A stretch of 64,000 nt of DNA, from assembly GCF_001880325.1 (NCBI RefSeq), contig NZ_CP016312.1:1550001-1614000 (forward strand). Direction: 5' to 3'. This DNA is from Thermus brockianus (GTDB lineage: Bacteria; Deinococcota; Deinococci; Deinococcales; Thermaceae). This document shows, one piece after another, positions 48,182-56,988 of the stretch. Every line of letters starts with the position of its first letter. Position 1 is the stretch's first letter. The notes under the pieces were generated by a model. That model was not told where the DNA came from. It worked only from the letters and a program-made list of their open reading frames with translations, and made no database searches. The translations under genes and the position numbers were made by a program.

Positions 48182-48187
48182 TCCCGG

Positions 48188-48201
48188 CAAACGGTCGTTA
48201 G
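48188..48201. promoter_or_regulatory. PaaR-type (TetR family) operator candidate
   Basis: CAAACGGTCGTTAG covers the expected start point. It fits every fixed position of CNAACGNNCGTTNG, the consensus I recall for the Thermus phenylacetyl-CoA-responsive repressor PaaR. The recall should be checked against the primary paper. A repressor here would block initiation. Confidence 0.6.
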
Positions 48202-48211
48202 GGAGGAGCCT

Positions 48212-48973
48212 GTGGCCCAGCTACTCGTGGAGAACGTCACCTTAACCTTTGGCGGCGTGGCTGCGCTTTCCGCCGTTTCCCTTTCGGTGGAGGAAGGAGA
48301 ACTCGTCTCCATCATCGGCCCCAACGGGGCGGGGAAGACGAGCCTTTTGAACGTCATCTCCGGTTTCTACCACCCCCAGCGAGGGCGCATCCTCTTTGAG
48401 GGCCAGGACATCACCCGGGCAAGCCCCCACGAGATCACCCGCAAGGGCATTGCCCGGGCTTTCCAGAACATTGAGCTCTTCTCCGGCCTCACCGTGCTGG
48501 AAAACCTCATGCTGGCCCGGCACACCCACCTCCGCTACGGCCTCCTCCAAGCGGGGCTCTTTTACGGCCGGGCCCTGGCGGAGGAGGTGCGGAACCGGAG
48601 GTGGGTGGAGGAGGTCATAGATTTCATGGAGCTGGAGCCCTACCGCAAGGCCCTGGTGGGGAACCTCCCTTATGGGGTGCGGAAGCGGGTGGAGGTGGCC
48701 CGGGCCTTGGCCCTGGCCCCCAAGCTCCTCCTCCTGGACGAACCCATGGCGGGGATGACCCTGGAGGAAAAGGAGGACATGGTGCGCTTCATCCTGGAGA
48801 TCCGGGCCCAAGGCACCACGGTGATCCTCATTGAGCACGACCTGGGGGTGGTCATGGACATCTCCGACCGGGTCTACGTGTTGGACTTCGGCCAGGTCAT
48901 CGCCGAAGGCTCCCCGGCGGAGGTGGCCCAAAACCCCAGGGTACAGGAGGCCTACCTGGGGGTGGAGGCGTGA
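48212..48973 (+). CDS. LIV-type ABC transporter ATPase (LivG-like)
   Basis: A 253-aa ATPase with [55 protein letters not shown] and LLLDEPMAGMTLEE, the LivG pattern. GTG 48212 follows GGGAGGAG; the frame stays open upstream through the promoter. Its stop overlaps the acyl-CoA synthetase start (GTGA). Co-transcription with a CoA ligase points to uptake of an organic acid rather than an amino acid. Confidence 0.88.
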   Translation: MAQLLVENVTLTFGGVAALSAVSLSVEEGELVSIIGPNGAGKTSLLNVISGFYHPQRGRILFEGQDITRASPHEITRKGIARAFQNIELFSGLTVLENLMLARHTHLRYGLLQAGLFYGRALAEEVRNRRWVEEVIDFMELEPYRKALVGNLPYGVRKRVEVARALALAPKLLLLDEPMAGMTLEEKEDMVRFILEIRAQGTTVILIEHDLGVVMDISDRVYVLDFGQVIAEGSPAEVAQNPRVQEAYLGVEA

Positions 48974-50904
48974 AGGCGATCCGGCCCTCCTACGAGATGA
49001 AGCGCTACACCCTGCCCCAGCTCCTGAGGCTTCGCGCCCTGGAGGAAGGGGACCGGGTGGCCCTTCGGGAGAAGGACTACGGCATCTGGAACGAGGTCAC
49101 CTACGCCCAGTACTACGAGAAGGTCCTCCTCTTCGCCCACGGGCTCTTGGCCCTCGGGTTTTCCCCGGGGGAGCGCCTCGCCATCATCGCCGACAACATC
49201 CCCGAGTGGCTTTACGCCGAACTGGGGACCCAGGCGGTGCGGGGGATCAGCGTGGGGGTGTACCAAAGCTCCCTGCCTTCCGAGATCGCCTACATGCTTG
49301 CGTACACGGGAGCGAGCGTGGTCCTCGCCGAGGACCAGGAGCAGGTGGACAAGCTCTACGAGATCCGGAACGAGATCCCCCACGTGCGCCACGTCATCTA
49401 CGAGGACCCCAAGGGGATGCGGGGCTACCAGGACCCTTGGCTCATCTCCTTTGAGGAACTTTTGGAGCGGGGGCGGGAGCACCGGAGGCAACACCCCGAG
49501 GCGGTGGAGAAGCTCCTCCTTTCCGCAAGCCCCGAGGAGGTCTGCCACCTCTCCTCCACCTCCGGCACCACGGGCCGTCCCAAGGCGGCCATGCTCCGCC
49601 ACCGCAACCTGATTCACATGGGGGTGGCCCTGCAGGAGGTGGACCCCCTCCAGCCCACGGACGACTACCTTTCCTTCCTGCCCCTCGCCTGGATTGGGGA
49701 GCAGATGATGTCCGTGGCCATGGCCCTTACCGGGGGGTTCGCCGTCAATTTCCCCGAGGCGGTGGAGACCGCTTTGCAGGACCTGAAAGAGATCGGTCCC
49801 CATGTGATGTTCAGCCCCCCAAGGGTTTGGGAGGGGATCCAGAGCAGCATCTGGGTGCGCATCTCCGAAAGCCCTGGCTTCAACCGCTTCGTTTACGAAA
49901 GGCTTCTCCGCCTGGGCTACCGGGCGGCGGAGTACCGCATGCGGGGGCGGCCCATGCCCCTCTCCCTGCGCCTGGCCTACGCCTTCGCCGACTGGGTGTT
50001 GTTCCGGCCTCTGCGGGACCAGCTGGGCTTCCTGCGCCTCCGCCGTGCCTACACGGGAGGGGCGGCCCTGGGGCCCGATGTGTTCCGGTTCTTCCACGCC
50101 ATCGGGGTGAACCCCAAGCAGATCTACGGCCAGACGGAGATCATCGGCATCGCCTTCGTCCACCGGGATGGGGACGTGCGCCACGATACCGTGGGCCTCC
50201 CCATTCCCGGCACGGAGGTGAGGATCAGCGAGGAGGGGGAGATCCTGTTAAGGTCCGATGCCGTGTGCGCCGGCTACTGGGAAAGGCCCGAGGCCACGGC
50301 GGAAACCTTCCGGGACGGTTGGCTCCACACCGGGGATGCCGGCTACCTCACGGAGGATGGCCACCTGGTGGTGATTGACCGGCTTTCCGACGTGATGCGC
50401 ACCGAGCGGGGCACGGTCTTCAGCCCCCAGTTTGTGGAGAACAAGCTGAAGTTCTCCCCCTACATCAAGGAGGCGGTGGTGTTCGGCGACCGCAAGCCTT
50501 TCCTGGCCGCCTTTATCAACGTGGACCCGCAGACGGTGGGCAAGTGGGCGGAGGACCGGGGGCTCGCCTACACCACCTACCTGGACCTGTCCCTGAAGCC
50601 GGAGGTGGCGGAGCTTATCCGCAAGGAGGTGGAGCGGGTGAACGGCGAGTTGCCCGAAGAGCTGAAGATCCGCCGTTTTGTTCTCCTTTACAAGCTTTTG
50701 GACGCCGACGACGAGGAGCTCACCCGCACGGGCAAGGTGCGCCGGGGGCTCATCGCCAAGAAGTACGCCCCCTTGGTGGAGGCCTTGTACTCCGGGGCCA
50801 AGGCGGTGGAGGTGGAGGCGGAGTACCGGTACCAGGACGGCACCGTCCAGCGGGTGCAGGCCCGGGTGCCCGTGCTGGACCTCGAGGAGGTGGTGGCGGC
50901 ATGA
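48970..50904 (+). CDS. Long-chain/aryl acyl-CoA synthetase within the ABC operon
   Basis: A 644-aa AMP-forming ligase of the FadD15/long-chain type: SSTSGTTGRPKAAMLRHRNL, YGQTEIIGIAFVH, LHTGDAGYLTEDGHLVVIDR and LTRTGKVRRGLIAKKYAPLV. Such ligases recur inside LIV-type operons, where they would trap the imported acid as its CoA ester. With the PaaR-like operator, phenylacetate or another aromatic acid is a candidate substrate, but a fatty acid is equally compatible with the sequence. Overlaps of 4 nt link it to both neighbours. Confidence 0.85.
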   Translation: MKAIRPSYEMKRYTLPQLLRLRALEEGDRVALREKDYGIWNEVTYAQYYEKVLLFAHGLLALGFSPGERLAIIADNIPEWLYAELGTQAVRGISVGVYQSSLPSEIAYMLAYTGASVVLAEDQEQVDKLYEIRNEIPHVRHVIYEDPKGMRGYQDPWLISFEELLERGREHRRQHPEAVEKLLLSASPEEVCHLSSTSGTTGRPKAAMLRHRNLIHMGVALQEVDPLQPTDDYLSFLPLAWIGEQMMSVAMALTGGFAVNFPEAVETALQDLKEIGPHVMFSPPRVWEGIQSSIWVRISESPGFNRFVYERLLRLGYRAAEYRMRGRPMPLSLRLAYAFADWVLFRPLRDQLGFLRLRRAYTGGAALGPDVFRFFHAIGVNPKQIYGQTEIIGIAFVHRDGDVRHDTVGLPIPGTEVRISEEGEILLRSDAVCAGYWERPEATAETFRDGWLHTGDAGYLTEDGHLVVIDRLSDVMRTERGTVFSPQFVENKLKFSPYIKEAVVFGDRKPFLAAFINVDPQTVGKWAEDRGLAYTTYLDLSLKPEVAELIRKEVERVNGELPEELKIRRFVLLYKLLDADDEELTRTGKVRRGLIAKKYAPLVEALYSGAKAVEVEAEYRYQDGTVQRVQARVPVLDLEEVVAA

Positions 50905-51794
50905 GCTTCGTGGTGGAACTCTTCCTCTCGGGGGTGGTCCTGGGCCTCATCTACGCCCTGGTGGCCCTGGGGTTTGTCCTCATCTACAAGGCGAGCCGGG
51001 TGGTGAACTTCGCCCAAGGGGAGCTCATCGCCATCGGCGCCTTTTCCGCCCACTTCTTCCTGGTGGGCCTCAAGCTCCCCGTGGTCCTGGCCTTTGCCTT
51101 GGCGCTAGGGTTCACGGCCCTGGTGGGTTACCTTCTGGAAAGGCTTTTCCTCAAGCGCCTGGTGGGGCAGCCCATCATCTCCGTCATCATGGCCACCATC
51201 GGCCTGGCCTTTTTCCTGGACGGACTTCTGCACCTCACGCCCTACGGGGCGGGGAGCTACGGCTACCCTCCCTTCCTGCCCGAGGGCGGGGTGCGGGTTC
51301 TGGGGGCCCAGGTTTCCTACGCCCAGCTCCTCGCCCTTTTCCTCACCCTGGGGTTTCTTTTCCTCTTCACCTGGTTCTTCCAGCGCTCCACCCTGGGGGT
51401 GGCCATGCGGAGCGTGGCCGATGACCAGATGGCGGCCATGAGCCTCGGGGTGTCCGTGGGCAAGGTCTTCGCCCTGGCCTGGGCGGCGGCGGGCCTGGCG
51501 GCGGCGGCGGGCGGGGTGATGGTGGGCACCATCTCCGGCCTTAACCTGGACAGCCTGGTCCACATCGGCCTGCGGGTCTTCCCGGTGGTGATCCTGGGGG
51601 GGCTTGATTCCATTCCCGGGGCGGTGGTGGCGGGCATCCTCATCGGCGTTTTGGAAAACCTGGCGGCGGGCTTCCTGGACCCCTATGTGCCCGGTGGGGG
51701 CACCCGGGACGTCTTCCCCTTCCTGGTCTTGCTCCTCGTCCTTTGGTTCAAACCCCACGGGCTTTTTGGTACGGAGGAGATTGAGCGCGTATGA
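50901..51794 (+). CDS. LIV-type ABC permease (LivH-like)
   Basis: A 297-aa permease with about eight helices; LIYKASRVVNFAQGELIAIG is the LivH signature, and MRSVADDQMAAMSLGVSVGK the ATPase-contact loop. ATG 50901 overlaps the ligase stop and its own stop overlaps the next permease. Confidence 0.9.
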   Translation: MSFVVELFLSGVVLGLIYALVALGFVLIYKASRVVNFAQGELIAIGAFSAHFFLVGLKLPVVLAFALALGFTALVGYLLERLFLKRLVGQPIISVIMATIGLAFFLDGLLHLTPYGAGSYGYPPFLPEGGVRVLGAQVSYAQLLALFLTLGFLFLFTWFFQRSTLGVAMRSVADDQMAAMSLGVSVGKVFALAWAAAGLAAAAGGVMVGTISGLNLDSLVHIGLRVFPVVILGGLDSIPGAVVAGILIGVLENLAAGFLDPYVPGGGTRDVFPFLVLLLVLWFKPHGLFGTEEIERV

Positions 51795-52858
51795 GAAACC
51801 CTTGGGCGCAGACCGGAAACTACCGCACCTCGTATTCCCAGGATGCGAGCCTCTTTGCCACCCACCGGGAGCTCCTTTCCCTCCTCCTTTTCCTGGGTTT
51901 TCTCCTCCTTTTGCCCCAGCTCCTCTCCCGGACCCAGGTCTTCATCCTGGACCTGATCCTGGTCTATAGCATCGCCGTCTTGGGCCTCAACATCACCACG
52001 GGGTATGCGGGCCTCATCAACATCGGCCAGGCGGCCTTCATGGGGGTGGGGGCCTACACCGCTGCCCTCCTCGCCCCCCAGGGGCTTCCCTTCTGGCTCC
52101 TCATCCCGTTAGGGGGGCTGGTGGCCGCCTTCTTCGGCCTTCTGGTGGGGATTCCAAGCCTTAGGGTGAAGCACCTCTACCTGGCCCTGGCCACCCTGGC
52201 CTTCCAGGTGATCTTTGAGTGGACCGTGGGCCACCTGCCCCTCCTGAAGCAAGGGGGGGCCATGGACATGCCCCGGGCGAGCTTTTTGGGTTATGAGGCG
52301 GGGTTCCGCAACCACTTCCACTTCTGGTACTACGCTTCCTTGGCAACCCTCGTCCTCCTCGCCCTCTTTTTCCGCAACCTCCTGCGCACCAAGTACGGCC
52401 GCGCCCTCATCGCCGTGCGGGACAACGACCGGGCGGCGGACGCCATGGGCATGGACCCCGGGCGCACCAAGCTTTTCGCCTTCGCCCTGGGGGCCTTTTA
52501 CGCCGGGGTGGCGGGGGTGCTGTACGCCTACCTTTCCCGGGCGGTGGTCATAGAGGACTACGTCTTCGCCCACTCGGTGAAGTACCTGGCCATGGCCATC
52601 GTGGGGGGGTTGGGCACCTTGGTGGGAAGCTTCCTTGGACCCCTTTTCCTCGTCCTTTTGGACGTGAACATGGAGGCCCTTTCCAACCTCATCAAGGCCT
52701 TGGGCTTCAGCGTGGCGGGGGTGGATGTGGCCAGCGCCCTCAGGCCCTTGGCCTTTGGGCTCATCATCGTCCTCTTCCTCATGTTTGAGCCCAGGGGGCT
52801 TTACAACTGGTGGCGCATCGTGCGGAGCTACCTCCGCACGTGGCCGTTCAAGTACTAG
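51791..52858 (+). CDS. LIV-type ABC permease (LivM-like)
   Basis: A 355-aa permease with about nine helices. LGLNITTGYAGLINIGQAAF and ALIAVRDNDRAADAMGMDPG (ATPase-contact loop) identify LivM. It starts by an ATGA overlap and is followed 9 nt later by the binding protein. Confidence 0.92.
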   Translation: MRNPWAQTGNYRTSYSQDASLFATHRELLSLLLFLGFLLLLPQLLSRTQVFILDLILVYSIAVLGLNITTGYAGLINIGQAAFMGVGAYTAALLAPQGLPFWLLIPLGGLVAAFFGLLVGIPSLRVKHLYLALATLAFQVIFEWTVGHLPLLKQGGAMDMPRASFLGYEAGFRNHFHFWYYASLATLVLLALFFRNLLRTKYGRALIAVRDNDRAADAMGMDPGRTKLFAFALGAFYAGVAGVLYAYLSRAVVIEDYVFAHSVKYLAMAIVGGLGTLVGSFLGPLFLVLLDVNMEALSNLIKALGFSVAGVDVASALRPLAFGLIIVLFLMFEPRGLYNWWRIVRSYLRTWPFKY

Positions 52859-52867
52859 GAGGGAAGT

Positions 52868-54064
52868 ATGCGCAAGGGTTTGGTGGCGGTTTTGGCGGCG
52901 TTGGGCCTGGCCTTAGGCCAACAACAGGTGACCCTCTTCTGGTCGGGGGCCATCACCGGCCCCACCTCGGAGACGGGGGCCCCTTACGGCGCGGGGATAG
53001 AGGACTACTGCCGGCACATGGCCCGGGCCATCCCGGGGGTGGTGCTGAACTGCGTGGTGCGGGATGACCGCTACGATAACGCCACCACGCAACGCCTCTT
53101 TGAGGAGGCGGTGGACCGCTTTAAAATCCCCATCTATCTGGGCTACAGCACGGGGGCCATGCTCCAGATGAAGGCCCTCATCCAGGAGCTCAAGATCCCC
53201 ACCCTGCCCGCCTCCAACCACGTGGGCCTGATTGACCCGCCCAACGGGGACTACTACTTCATCCCGGTTTCCACCTACTCCGAGCAGGTGGTGGCCCTTT
53301 TGGAGTACATCGCCAAGCAGAAGCGGGGGGCTAAGGTGGCCCTGGTGGTCCACCCCTCTCCCTTTGGCCGAGCCCCCGTGGAGGACGCCCGGAAGGCGGC
53401 GCAGCAGCTCGGCCTCCAGATCGTGGACGTGCAGGAGGTGGGGGCGGGCAACCTGGACAACACCGCCCTTCTCCGGCGCTTTGAGGGGGCGGGGGTGGAG
53501 TTCGTGGTCCACCAAAACGTGGCGGGGCCGGTGGCCAACATCCTCAAGGACACCCGGAGGCTGGGCCTCTCGGGCAAGATGCGGCACCTGGGGGCGGTGT
53601 ACACCGGTGGGGTGGACCTGATCGCCCTGGCGGGGGAGGCGGCGGAAGGCTTCCTCTGGGCAAGCCCCTACTTTACCGCCCAGGACGATACCCCGGGCAT
53701 CCGCCTCCAGAAAGACCTGGTGGCCCGCTTCGGCCGTCCGGCGAGCTACGTGGAGAACCACAACTACACCGCGGGCATGCTGGCGGCGGCCATCGCCATT
53801 GAGGCCATGAAGCGGGCCCAGGAGCGCTTCAAGCGCATCACCAACGAGACGGTCTACCAGGCCATCGTGGGCATGAACGGGCCCAACGCCTTCAAGCCGG
53901 GACTCGCCGTGTCCACCAAGCAGGGCATTGAGGTGGACTTCACCAGGAGCGAGCGCACCGGGGCGGAGGGGTTGCGCATCCTCGAGGTCAAGGGTGGGCG
54001 CTTCGTGCCCATCACCGACCCCTTCACCTCGGCCCTCTTCCGCAAGGTGCACTACGGCAAATAG
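52868..54064 (+). CDS. LIV-type extracytoplasmic substrate-binding protein
   Basis: A 398-aa secreted protein: signal peptide MRKGLVAVLAALGLALG (1-17), then a type I periplasmic-binding fold (VTLFWSGAITGPTSETGAPY, YIAKQKRGAKVALVVHPSPF, GNLDNTALLRRFEGAGVEFV). This subgroup binds diverse acids, so leucine should not be assumed. GGAGGGAAGT precedes the ATG. A terminator-like stem follows its stop, so it may be made in excess over livF. Confidence 0.88.
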   Translation: MRKGLVAVLAALGLALGQQQVTLFWSGAITGPTSETGAPYGAGIEDYCRHMARAIPGVVLNCVVRDDRYDNATTQRLFEEAVDRFKIPIYLGYSTGAMLQMKALIQELKIPTLPASNHVGLIDPPNGDYYFIPVSTYSEQVVALLEYIAKQKRGAKVALVVHPSPFGRAPVEDARKAAQQLGLQIVDVQEVGAGNLDNTALLRRFEGAGVEFVVHQNVAGPVANILKDTRRLGLSGKMRHLGAVYTGGVDLIALAGEAAEGFLWASPYFTAQDDTPGIRLQKDLVARFGRPASYVENHNYTAGMLAAAIAIEAMKRAQERFKRITNETVYQAIVGMNGPNAFKPGLAVSTKQGIEVDFTRSERTGAEGLRILEVKGGRFVPITDPFTSALFRKVHYGK

Positions 54065-54071
54065 CCCTTTT

Positions 54072-54100
54072 GGGCCCGGGGAAGCCCCCGGGCCCCTTTT
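54072..54100 (+). terminator. Stem-loop inside the ABC operon, between binding protein and second ATPase
   Basis: A 10-bp stem (GGGCCCGGGG 54072-54081, complement 54086-54095) with a 4-nt loop, followed by CTTTT. It looks like a terminator, so expression of the downstream ATPase would need read-through. Confidence 0.75.
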
Positions 54101-54107
54101 CCCTGCC

Positions 54108-54938
54108 ATGAGCCTGAACCCCACGCGTCCAGAGGACCTCGGTCCCATCCTCCTTTTGGTCAACAACATTGAGGTGGTCTACCACGACATCATCCAGGTG
54201 CTCCGGGGGGTTTCCCTGAAGGTGCCGGAGGGCAGGATCACCGCCCTCCTGGGCCCCAACGGGGCGGGGAAGACCACCACGCTCCGGGCCATCTCCGGCC
54301 TCCTCATCCCGGAGGACGGGGAGGTGGTGCGGGGGGAGATCCTCTATGGGGGCAAGCCCATCCATGGCCTTCCCCCCGAGGAGATCGTGCGGCTTGGCAT
54401 CGTCCAGGTCCTGGAGGGGCGCCGGGTCTTCAAGCACCTCACGGTGGAGGAAAACCTCAGGGTGGGGACCCTGACCCGGAAGGACGCGCGGCTTAAGGAG
54501 GAGCTGGAACGCATTTATCACTACTTTCCCCGCTTGGCCGACCTCCGCCACCGCTTGGCCGGCTACTGCTCCGGGGGCGAGCAGCAGATGATCGCCATCG
54601 GGCGCGCCCTCTTGGCGAAGCCCAGGCTTCTCCTTTTGGACGAGCCCTCCTTGGGGCTTGCGCCCCTTTTGGTGCGGGAAATCTTTGACATCGTGGCCCG
54701 GGTGAACGCCGAGGAGGGGGTGACGGTCCTCGTGGTGGAGCAAAACGCCCGGGTGGCCCTTTCCATCGCCCACTACGGCTACATCATGGAAACGGGCCGG
54801 ATCGTCTTGGAGGGGGATCGGGACTACCTCTTGGAGAACCCGGACGTGCAGGAGTTCTACCTGGGGGTGGCCAAGGGTGGGGGGCGCAAGAGCTTCAAGG
54901 AGGTGAAGGCGTACAAAAGGCGCAAGCGCTTCATGTAG
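54108..54938 (+). CDS. LIV-type ABC transporter ATPase (LivF-like)
   Basis: A 276-aa ATPase with [40 protein letters not shown] and LLLLDEPSLGLAPLLVREIF, the LivF type. The chosen ATG 54108 has no Shine-Dalgarno sequence before it (CCCTTTTCCCTGCC), unusual for this operon. The C-terminus has a basic tail (FKEVKAYKRRKRFM). It completes a five-subunit importer plus ligase. Confidence 0.87.
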   Translation: MSLNPTRPEDLGPILLLVNNIEVVYHDIIQVLRGVSLKVPEGRITALLGPNGAGKTTTLRAISGLLIPEDGEVVRGEILYGGKPIHGLPPEEIVRLGIVQVLEGRRVFKHLTVEENLRVGTLTRKDARLKEELERIYHYFPRLADLRHRLAGYCSGGEQQMIAIGRALLAKPRLLLLDEPSLGLAPLLVREIFDIVARVNAEEGVTVLVVEQNARVALSIAHYGYIMETGRIVLEGDRDYLLENPDVQEFYLGVAKGGGRKSFKEVKAYKRRKRFM

Positions 54939-54941
54939 CCC

Positions 54942-54970
54942 TTGACCAAATAGTGAAAACTCAGTATCGT
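54942..54970 (+). promoter_or_regulatory. Promoter of the metal ABC transporter, leaderless
   Basis: TTGACC (54942-54947), 17-bp spacer, TATCGT (54965-54970), only 7 nt before the GTG at 54978. The spacer is A-rich and contains TGAAAACTCA, a short inverted repeat that could be a metalloregulator site. Confidence 0.75.
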
Positions 54971-54977
54971 TAAGGGC

Positions 54978-55718
54978 GTGTGGGCCCTGGAAGTAGAGGA
55001 CCTTTCCGTGCGCCTGGGGGAGTTCTGGGTCCTGGAAGGGGTTTCCTTGAGGGTGCCGGAAGGGGCCTTTGTGGCCATCGTGGGGCCCAACGGGGCGGGA
55101 AAGAGCACGCTCCTAAAGGCCCTTTTGGGCCTCGTGCCCTTTCAGGGGCGGGTGCGGGCCCTGGGCCGCCCCTTGGCCCAGGCCGACCCCCGCTGGTTCG
55201 GCTACGTGCCCCAGATCAAGGCCTTTGACCGCACCTTTCCCGCCCTGGCGGTGGAGCTGGTGGCCACGGGGCTTCTTGGGCGCTGGCCCTTCCGCCTAAG
55301 CCCTGGCGTGCGGGCGGAGGCCCTTCGCGCTTTGGAGCGGGTGGGGGCGGAAGGCCTGGCGGAAAGGCCCTTGGGCCGGCTTTCCGGGGGGCAACTCCAG
55401 CGGGTCTACCTGGCCCGGGCCTTCGCCCGCAGGCCCAGGCTCCTCCTCCTGGACGAGCCGGCCACGGGGGTGGACCGGGCGGGGGAGGTGGACCTGTACC
55501 GTTACCTCGAGGCCTACCAGGTGGAAACGGGCGCCACGGTGCTCATGGTCACCCACGACTGGGAGGCGGCCCACCACGCCAGCCACGTCCTGGTGCTCAA
55601 CCGCAGGGTGGTGGGCTTCGGCCCGCCCGAGCGGGCCCTAAGCGAGGAGTGCCTGCGCCAGGCCTTCGGCCACCTGGGCCACGCCCACGGCCTCTACCTG
55701 GGGGGAAGCGGTGCTTGA
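54978..55718 (+). CDS. Metal ABC transporter ATPase (ZnuC/MntB-type)
   Basis: A 246-aa ATPase with AIVGPNGAGKSTLLKALLGL, LSGGQLQRVYLARAFARRP and LLLLDEPATGVDRAGE. VPQIKAFDRTFPALAVELVA is typical of the Zn/Mn/Fe importer class. It starts GTG at 54978 on a probably leaderless transcript and overlaps the permease gene by 8 nt. No binding protein is adjacent, so the metal cannot be named. Confidence 0.85.
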   Translation: MWALEVEDLSVRLGEFWVLEGVSLRVPEGAFVAIVGPNGAGKSTLLKALLGLVPFQGRVRALGRPLAQADPRWFGYVPQIKAFDRTFPALAVELVATGLLGRWPFRLSPGVRAEALRALERVGAEGLAERPLGRLSGGQLQRVYLARAFARRPRLLLLDEPATGVDRAGEVDLYRYLEAYQVETGATVLMVTHDWEAAHHASHVLVLNRRVVGFGPPERALSEECLRQAFGHLGHAHGLYLGGSGA

Positions 55719-56517
55719 AGCCTTGGCCTACTCCTTTTTCCAGCGGGCCCTCTTGGCGGGGGTTTTGGTGAGCCTTCTCGCCGGGCTCCTTTCCCCCTTC
55801 GTGGTGCAAAGGCGCCTCTCCTTCCTGGGGGACGGCCTGGCCCACGCCGCCTTCGCCGGGGTGGCCTTGGGGCTTTTCCTGCGGGGGGAGCCCCTTTGGT
55901 TCGCCCTGCCCTTCACCCTTCTGGTGGCCCTGGCCATCACCTTCGTTAAGGAGAGGACCGAGCTTTCCGAGGACACCGCCATCGGGGTCTTCTTCGCCCT
56001 TTCCGTGGCCCTAGGGGCGGTTTTCCTGGCCAAGGCCAAGGGGTACGTGGGGGACGCCATGGGCTACCTCTTTGGCTCCCTTTTGGCGGTGGGGCCGGAG
56101 GACCTTTGGGCCTTGGGGCTTCTTTGCCTCTTGGGGCTTTTCCTCTTGCCCCTTTGGGGGGCCTTGGCCTACGCCACCTTGGACCGGGAGCTCGCCCTGG
56201 CGGACCGCCTGCCCGTGGTCTTTCACGATTACCTCCTTTCCGGCTTTATCGCCGTGAGCCTGGTCCTGGCGGTGAAGGTGGTGGGGGTCCTCCTGGTGGC
56301 GGCCTTCCTGGTCATCCCCGGGGCGGCAGCCCGGCTCCTCTCCTCCACCTTCGCCCGCATGACCCTCCTTTCCCTCCTCTTCGCCCTCCTTTCCACCCTC
56401 CTTGGGCTTTTCCTCTCCTTCCTCCTGGACTGGCCCAGCGGGGCCAGCGTGGTCCTGGCCCAGGCGGCCCTCTTTGCCCTCGCCTTCACAAAAGCGCTAT
56501 TTCCGCACGGCAAATAG
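55711..56517 (+). CDS. Metal ABC transporter permease (ZnuB/MntC-type)
   Basis: A 268-aa permease with about eight helices. FVVQRRLSFLGDGLAHAAFA and VKVVGVLLVAAFLVIPGAAA are ABC-3 family signatures. GTG 55711 overlaps the ATPase stop. It ends just before the promoter region of the Rrf2-type regulator. Confidence 0.88.
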   Translation: MLEALAYSFFQRALLAGVLVSLLAGLLSPFVVQRRLSFLGDGLAHAAFAGVALGLFLRGEPLWFALPFTLLVALAITFVKERTELSEDTAIGVFFALSVALGAVFLAKAKGYVGDAMGYLFGSLLAVGPEDLWALGLLCLLGLFLLPLWGALAYATLDRELALADRLPVVFHDYLLSGFIAVSLVLAVKVVGVLLVAAFLVIPGAAARLLSSTFARMTLLSLLFALLSTLLGLFLSFLLDWPSGASVVLAQAALFALAFTKALFPHGK

Positions 56518-56532
56518 GGATATACTGAGGGT

Positions 56533-56979
56533 ATGTGGGTTTCCACGAAGGCCCAGTACGGCCTGAGGGCCCTGGTGGAGATCGGCCTCCGCGCCCCCGA
56601 GGCGGTGCCGCTTAAGGAGGTGGCCGAGGCCCAGGGCATCAGCCAGCACTACCTGGAGCAGATCGCCGCCCAGCTTCGCCGTGCGGGCTTCATCCGCTCC
56701 GTGCGGGGGGCCAAGGGAGGGTACCGCCTGGCCCGCCCCCCGGAACGGGTCACCGCCTTGGAGGTGGTGGAGGCCCTGGAGGGAAGCCTGGCCCCCGTCT
56801 CCTGCATTGAGGACCCGGAGAGCTGCGCCAAGGTGGGGCAGTGCTCCACGGAGCTCCTTTGGAAGCGGGTGGACCTGGCCATGCGCCAGGTCCTGGGGGG
56901 GACCACCCTCAAGGACCTCATTGAGGAGCGGAAGCTCATAGAGGCGAGGCGCCTGATCCAACTGGAGCCCACCGGGTAG
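56533..56979 (+). CDS. Rrf2/IscR-like regulator with three cysteines
   Basis: A 148-aa winged-helix regulator: STKAQYGLRALVEIGLRA, ISQHYLEQIAAQLRRAGFI and RGAKGGYRLARPPE. Cysteines C91, C98 and C104 (CIEDPESCAKVGQC) can hold an Fe-S cluster, as in IscR. TATACT ends 6 nt before the ATG, a leaderless arrangement. The cysteine desulfurase follows 9 nt later, so it likely controls Fe-S assembly by sensing cluster status. Confidence 0.88.
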   Translation: MWVSTKAQYGLRALVEIGLRAPEAVPLKEVAEAQGISQHYLEQIAAQLRRAGFIRSVRGAKGGYRLARPPERVTALEVVEALEGSLAPVSCIEDPESCAKVGQCSTELLWKRVDLAMRQVLGGTTLKDLIEERKLIEARRLIQLEPTG

Positions 56980-56988
56980 CCTAAGGGG

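Noticed and set aside
48055..48211. Possible chromosome origin next to rpmH
   Set aside because: Many bacteria have oriC beside rpmH-dnaA, but no dnaA and no cluster of DnaA boxes is visible; the region is accounted for by the ABC operon promoter and the rpmH/rnpA leader.
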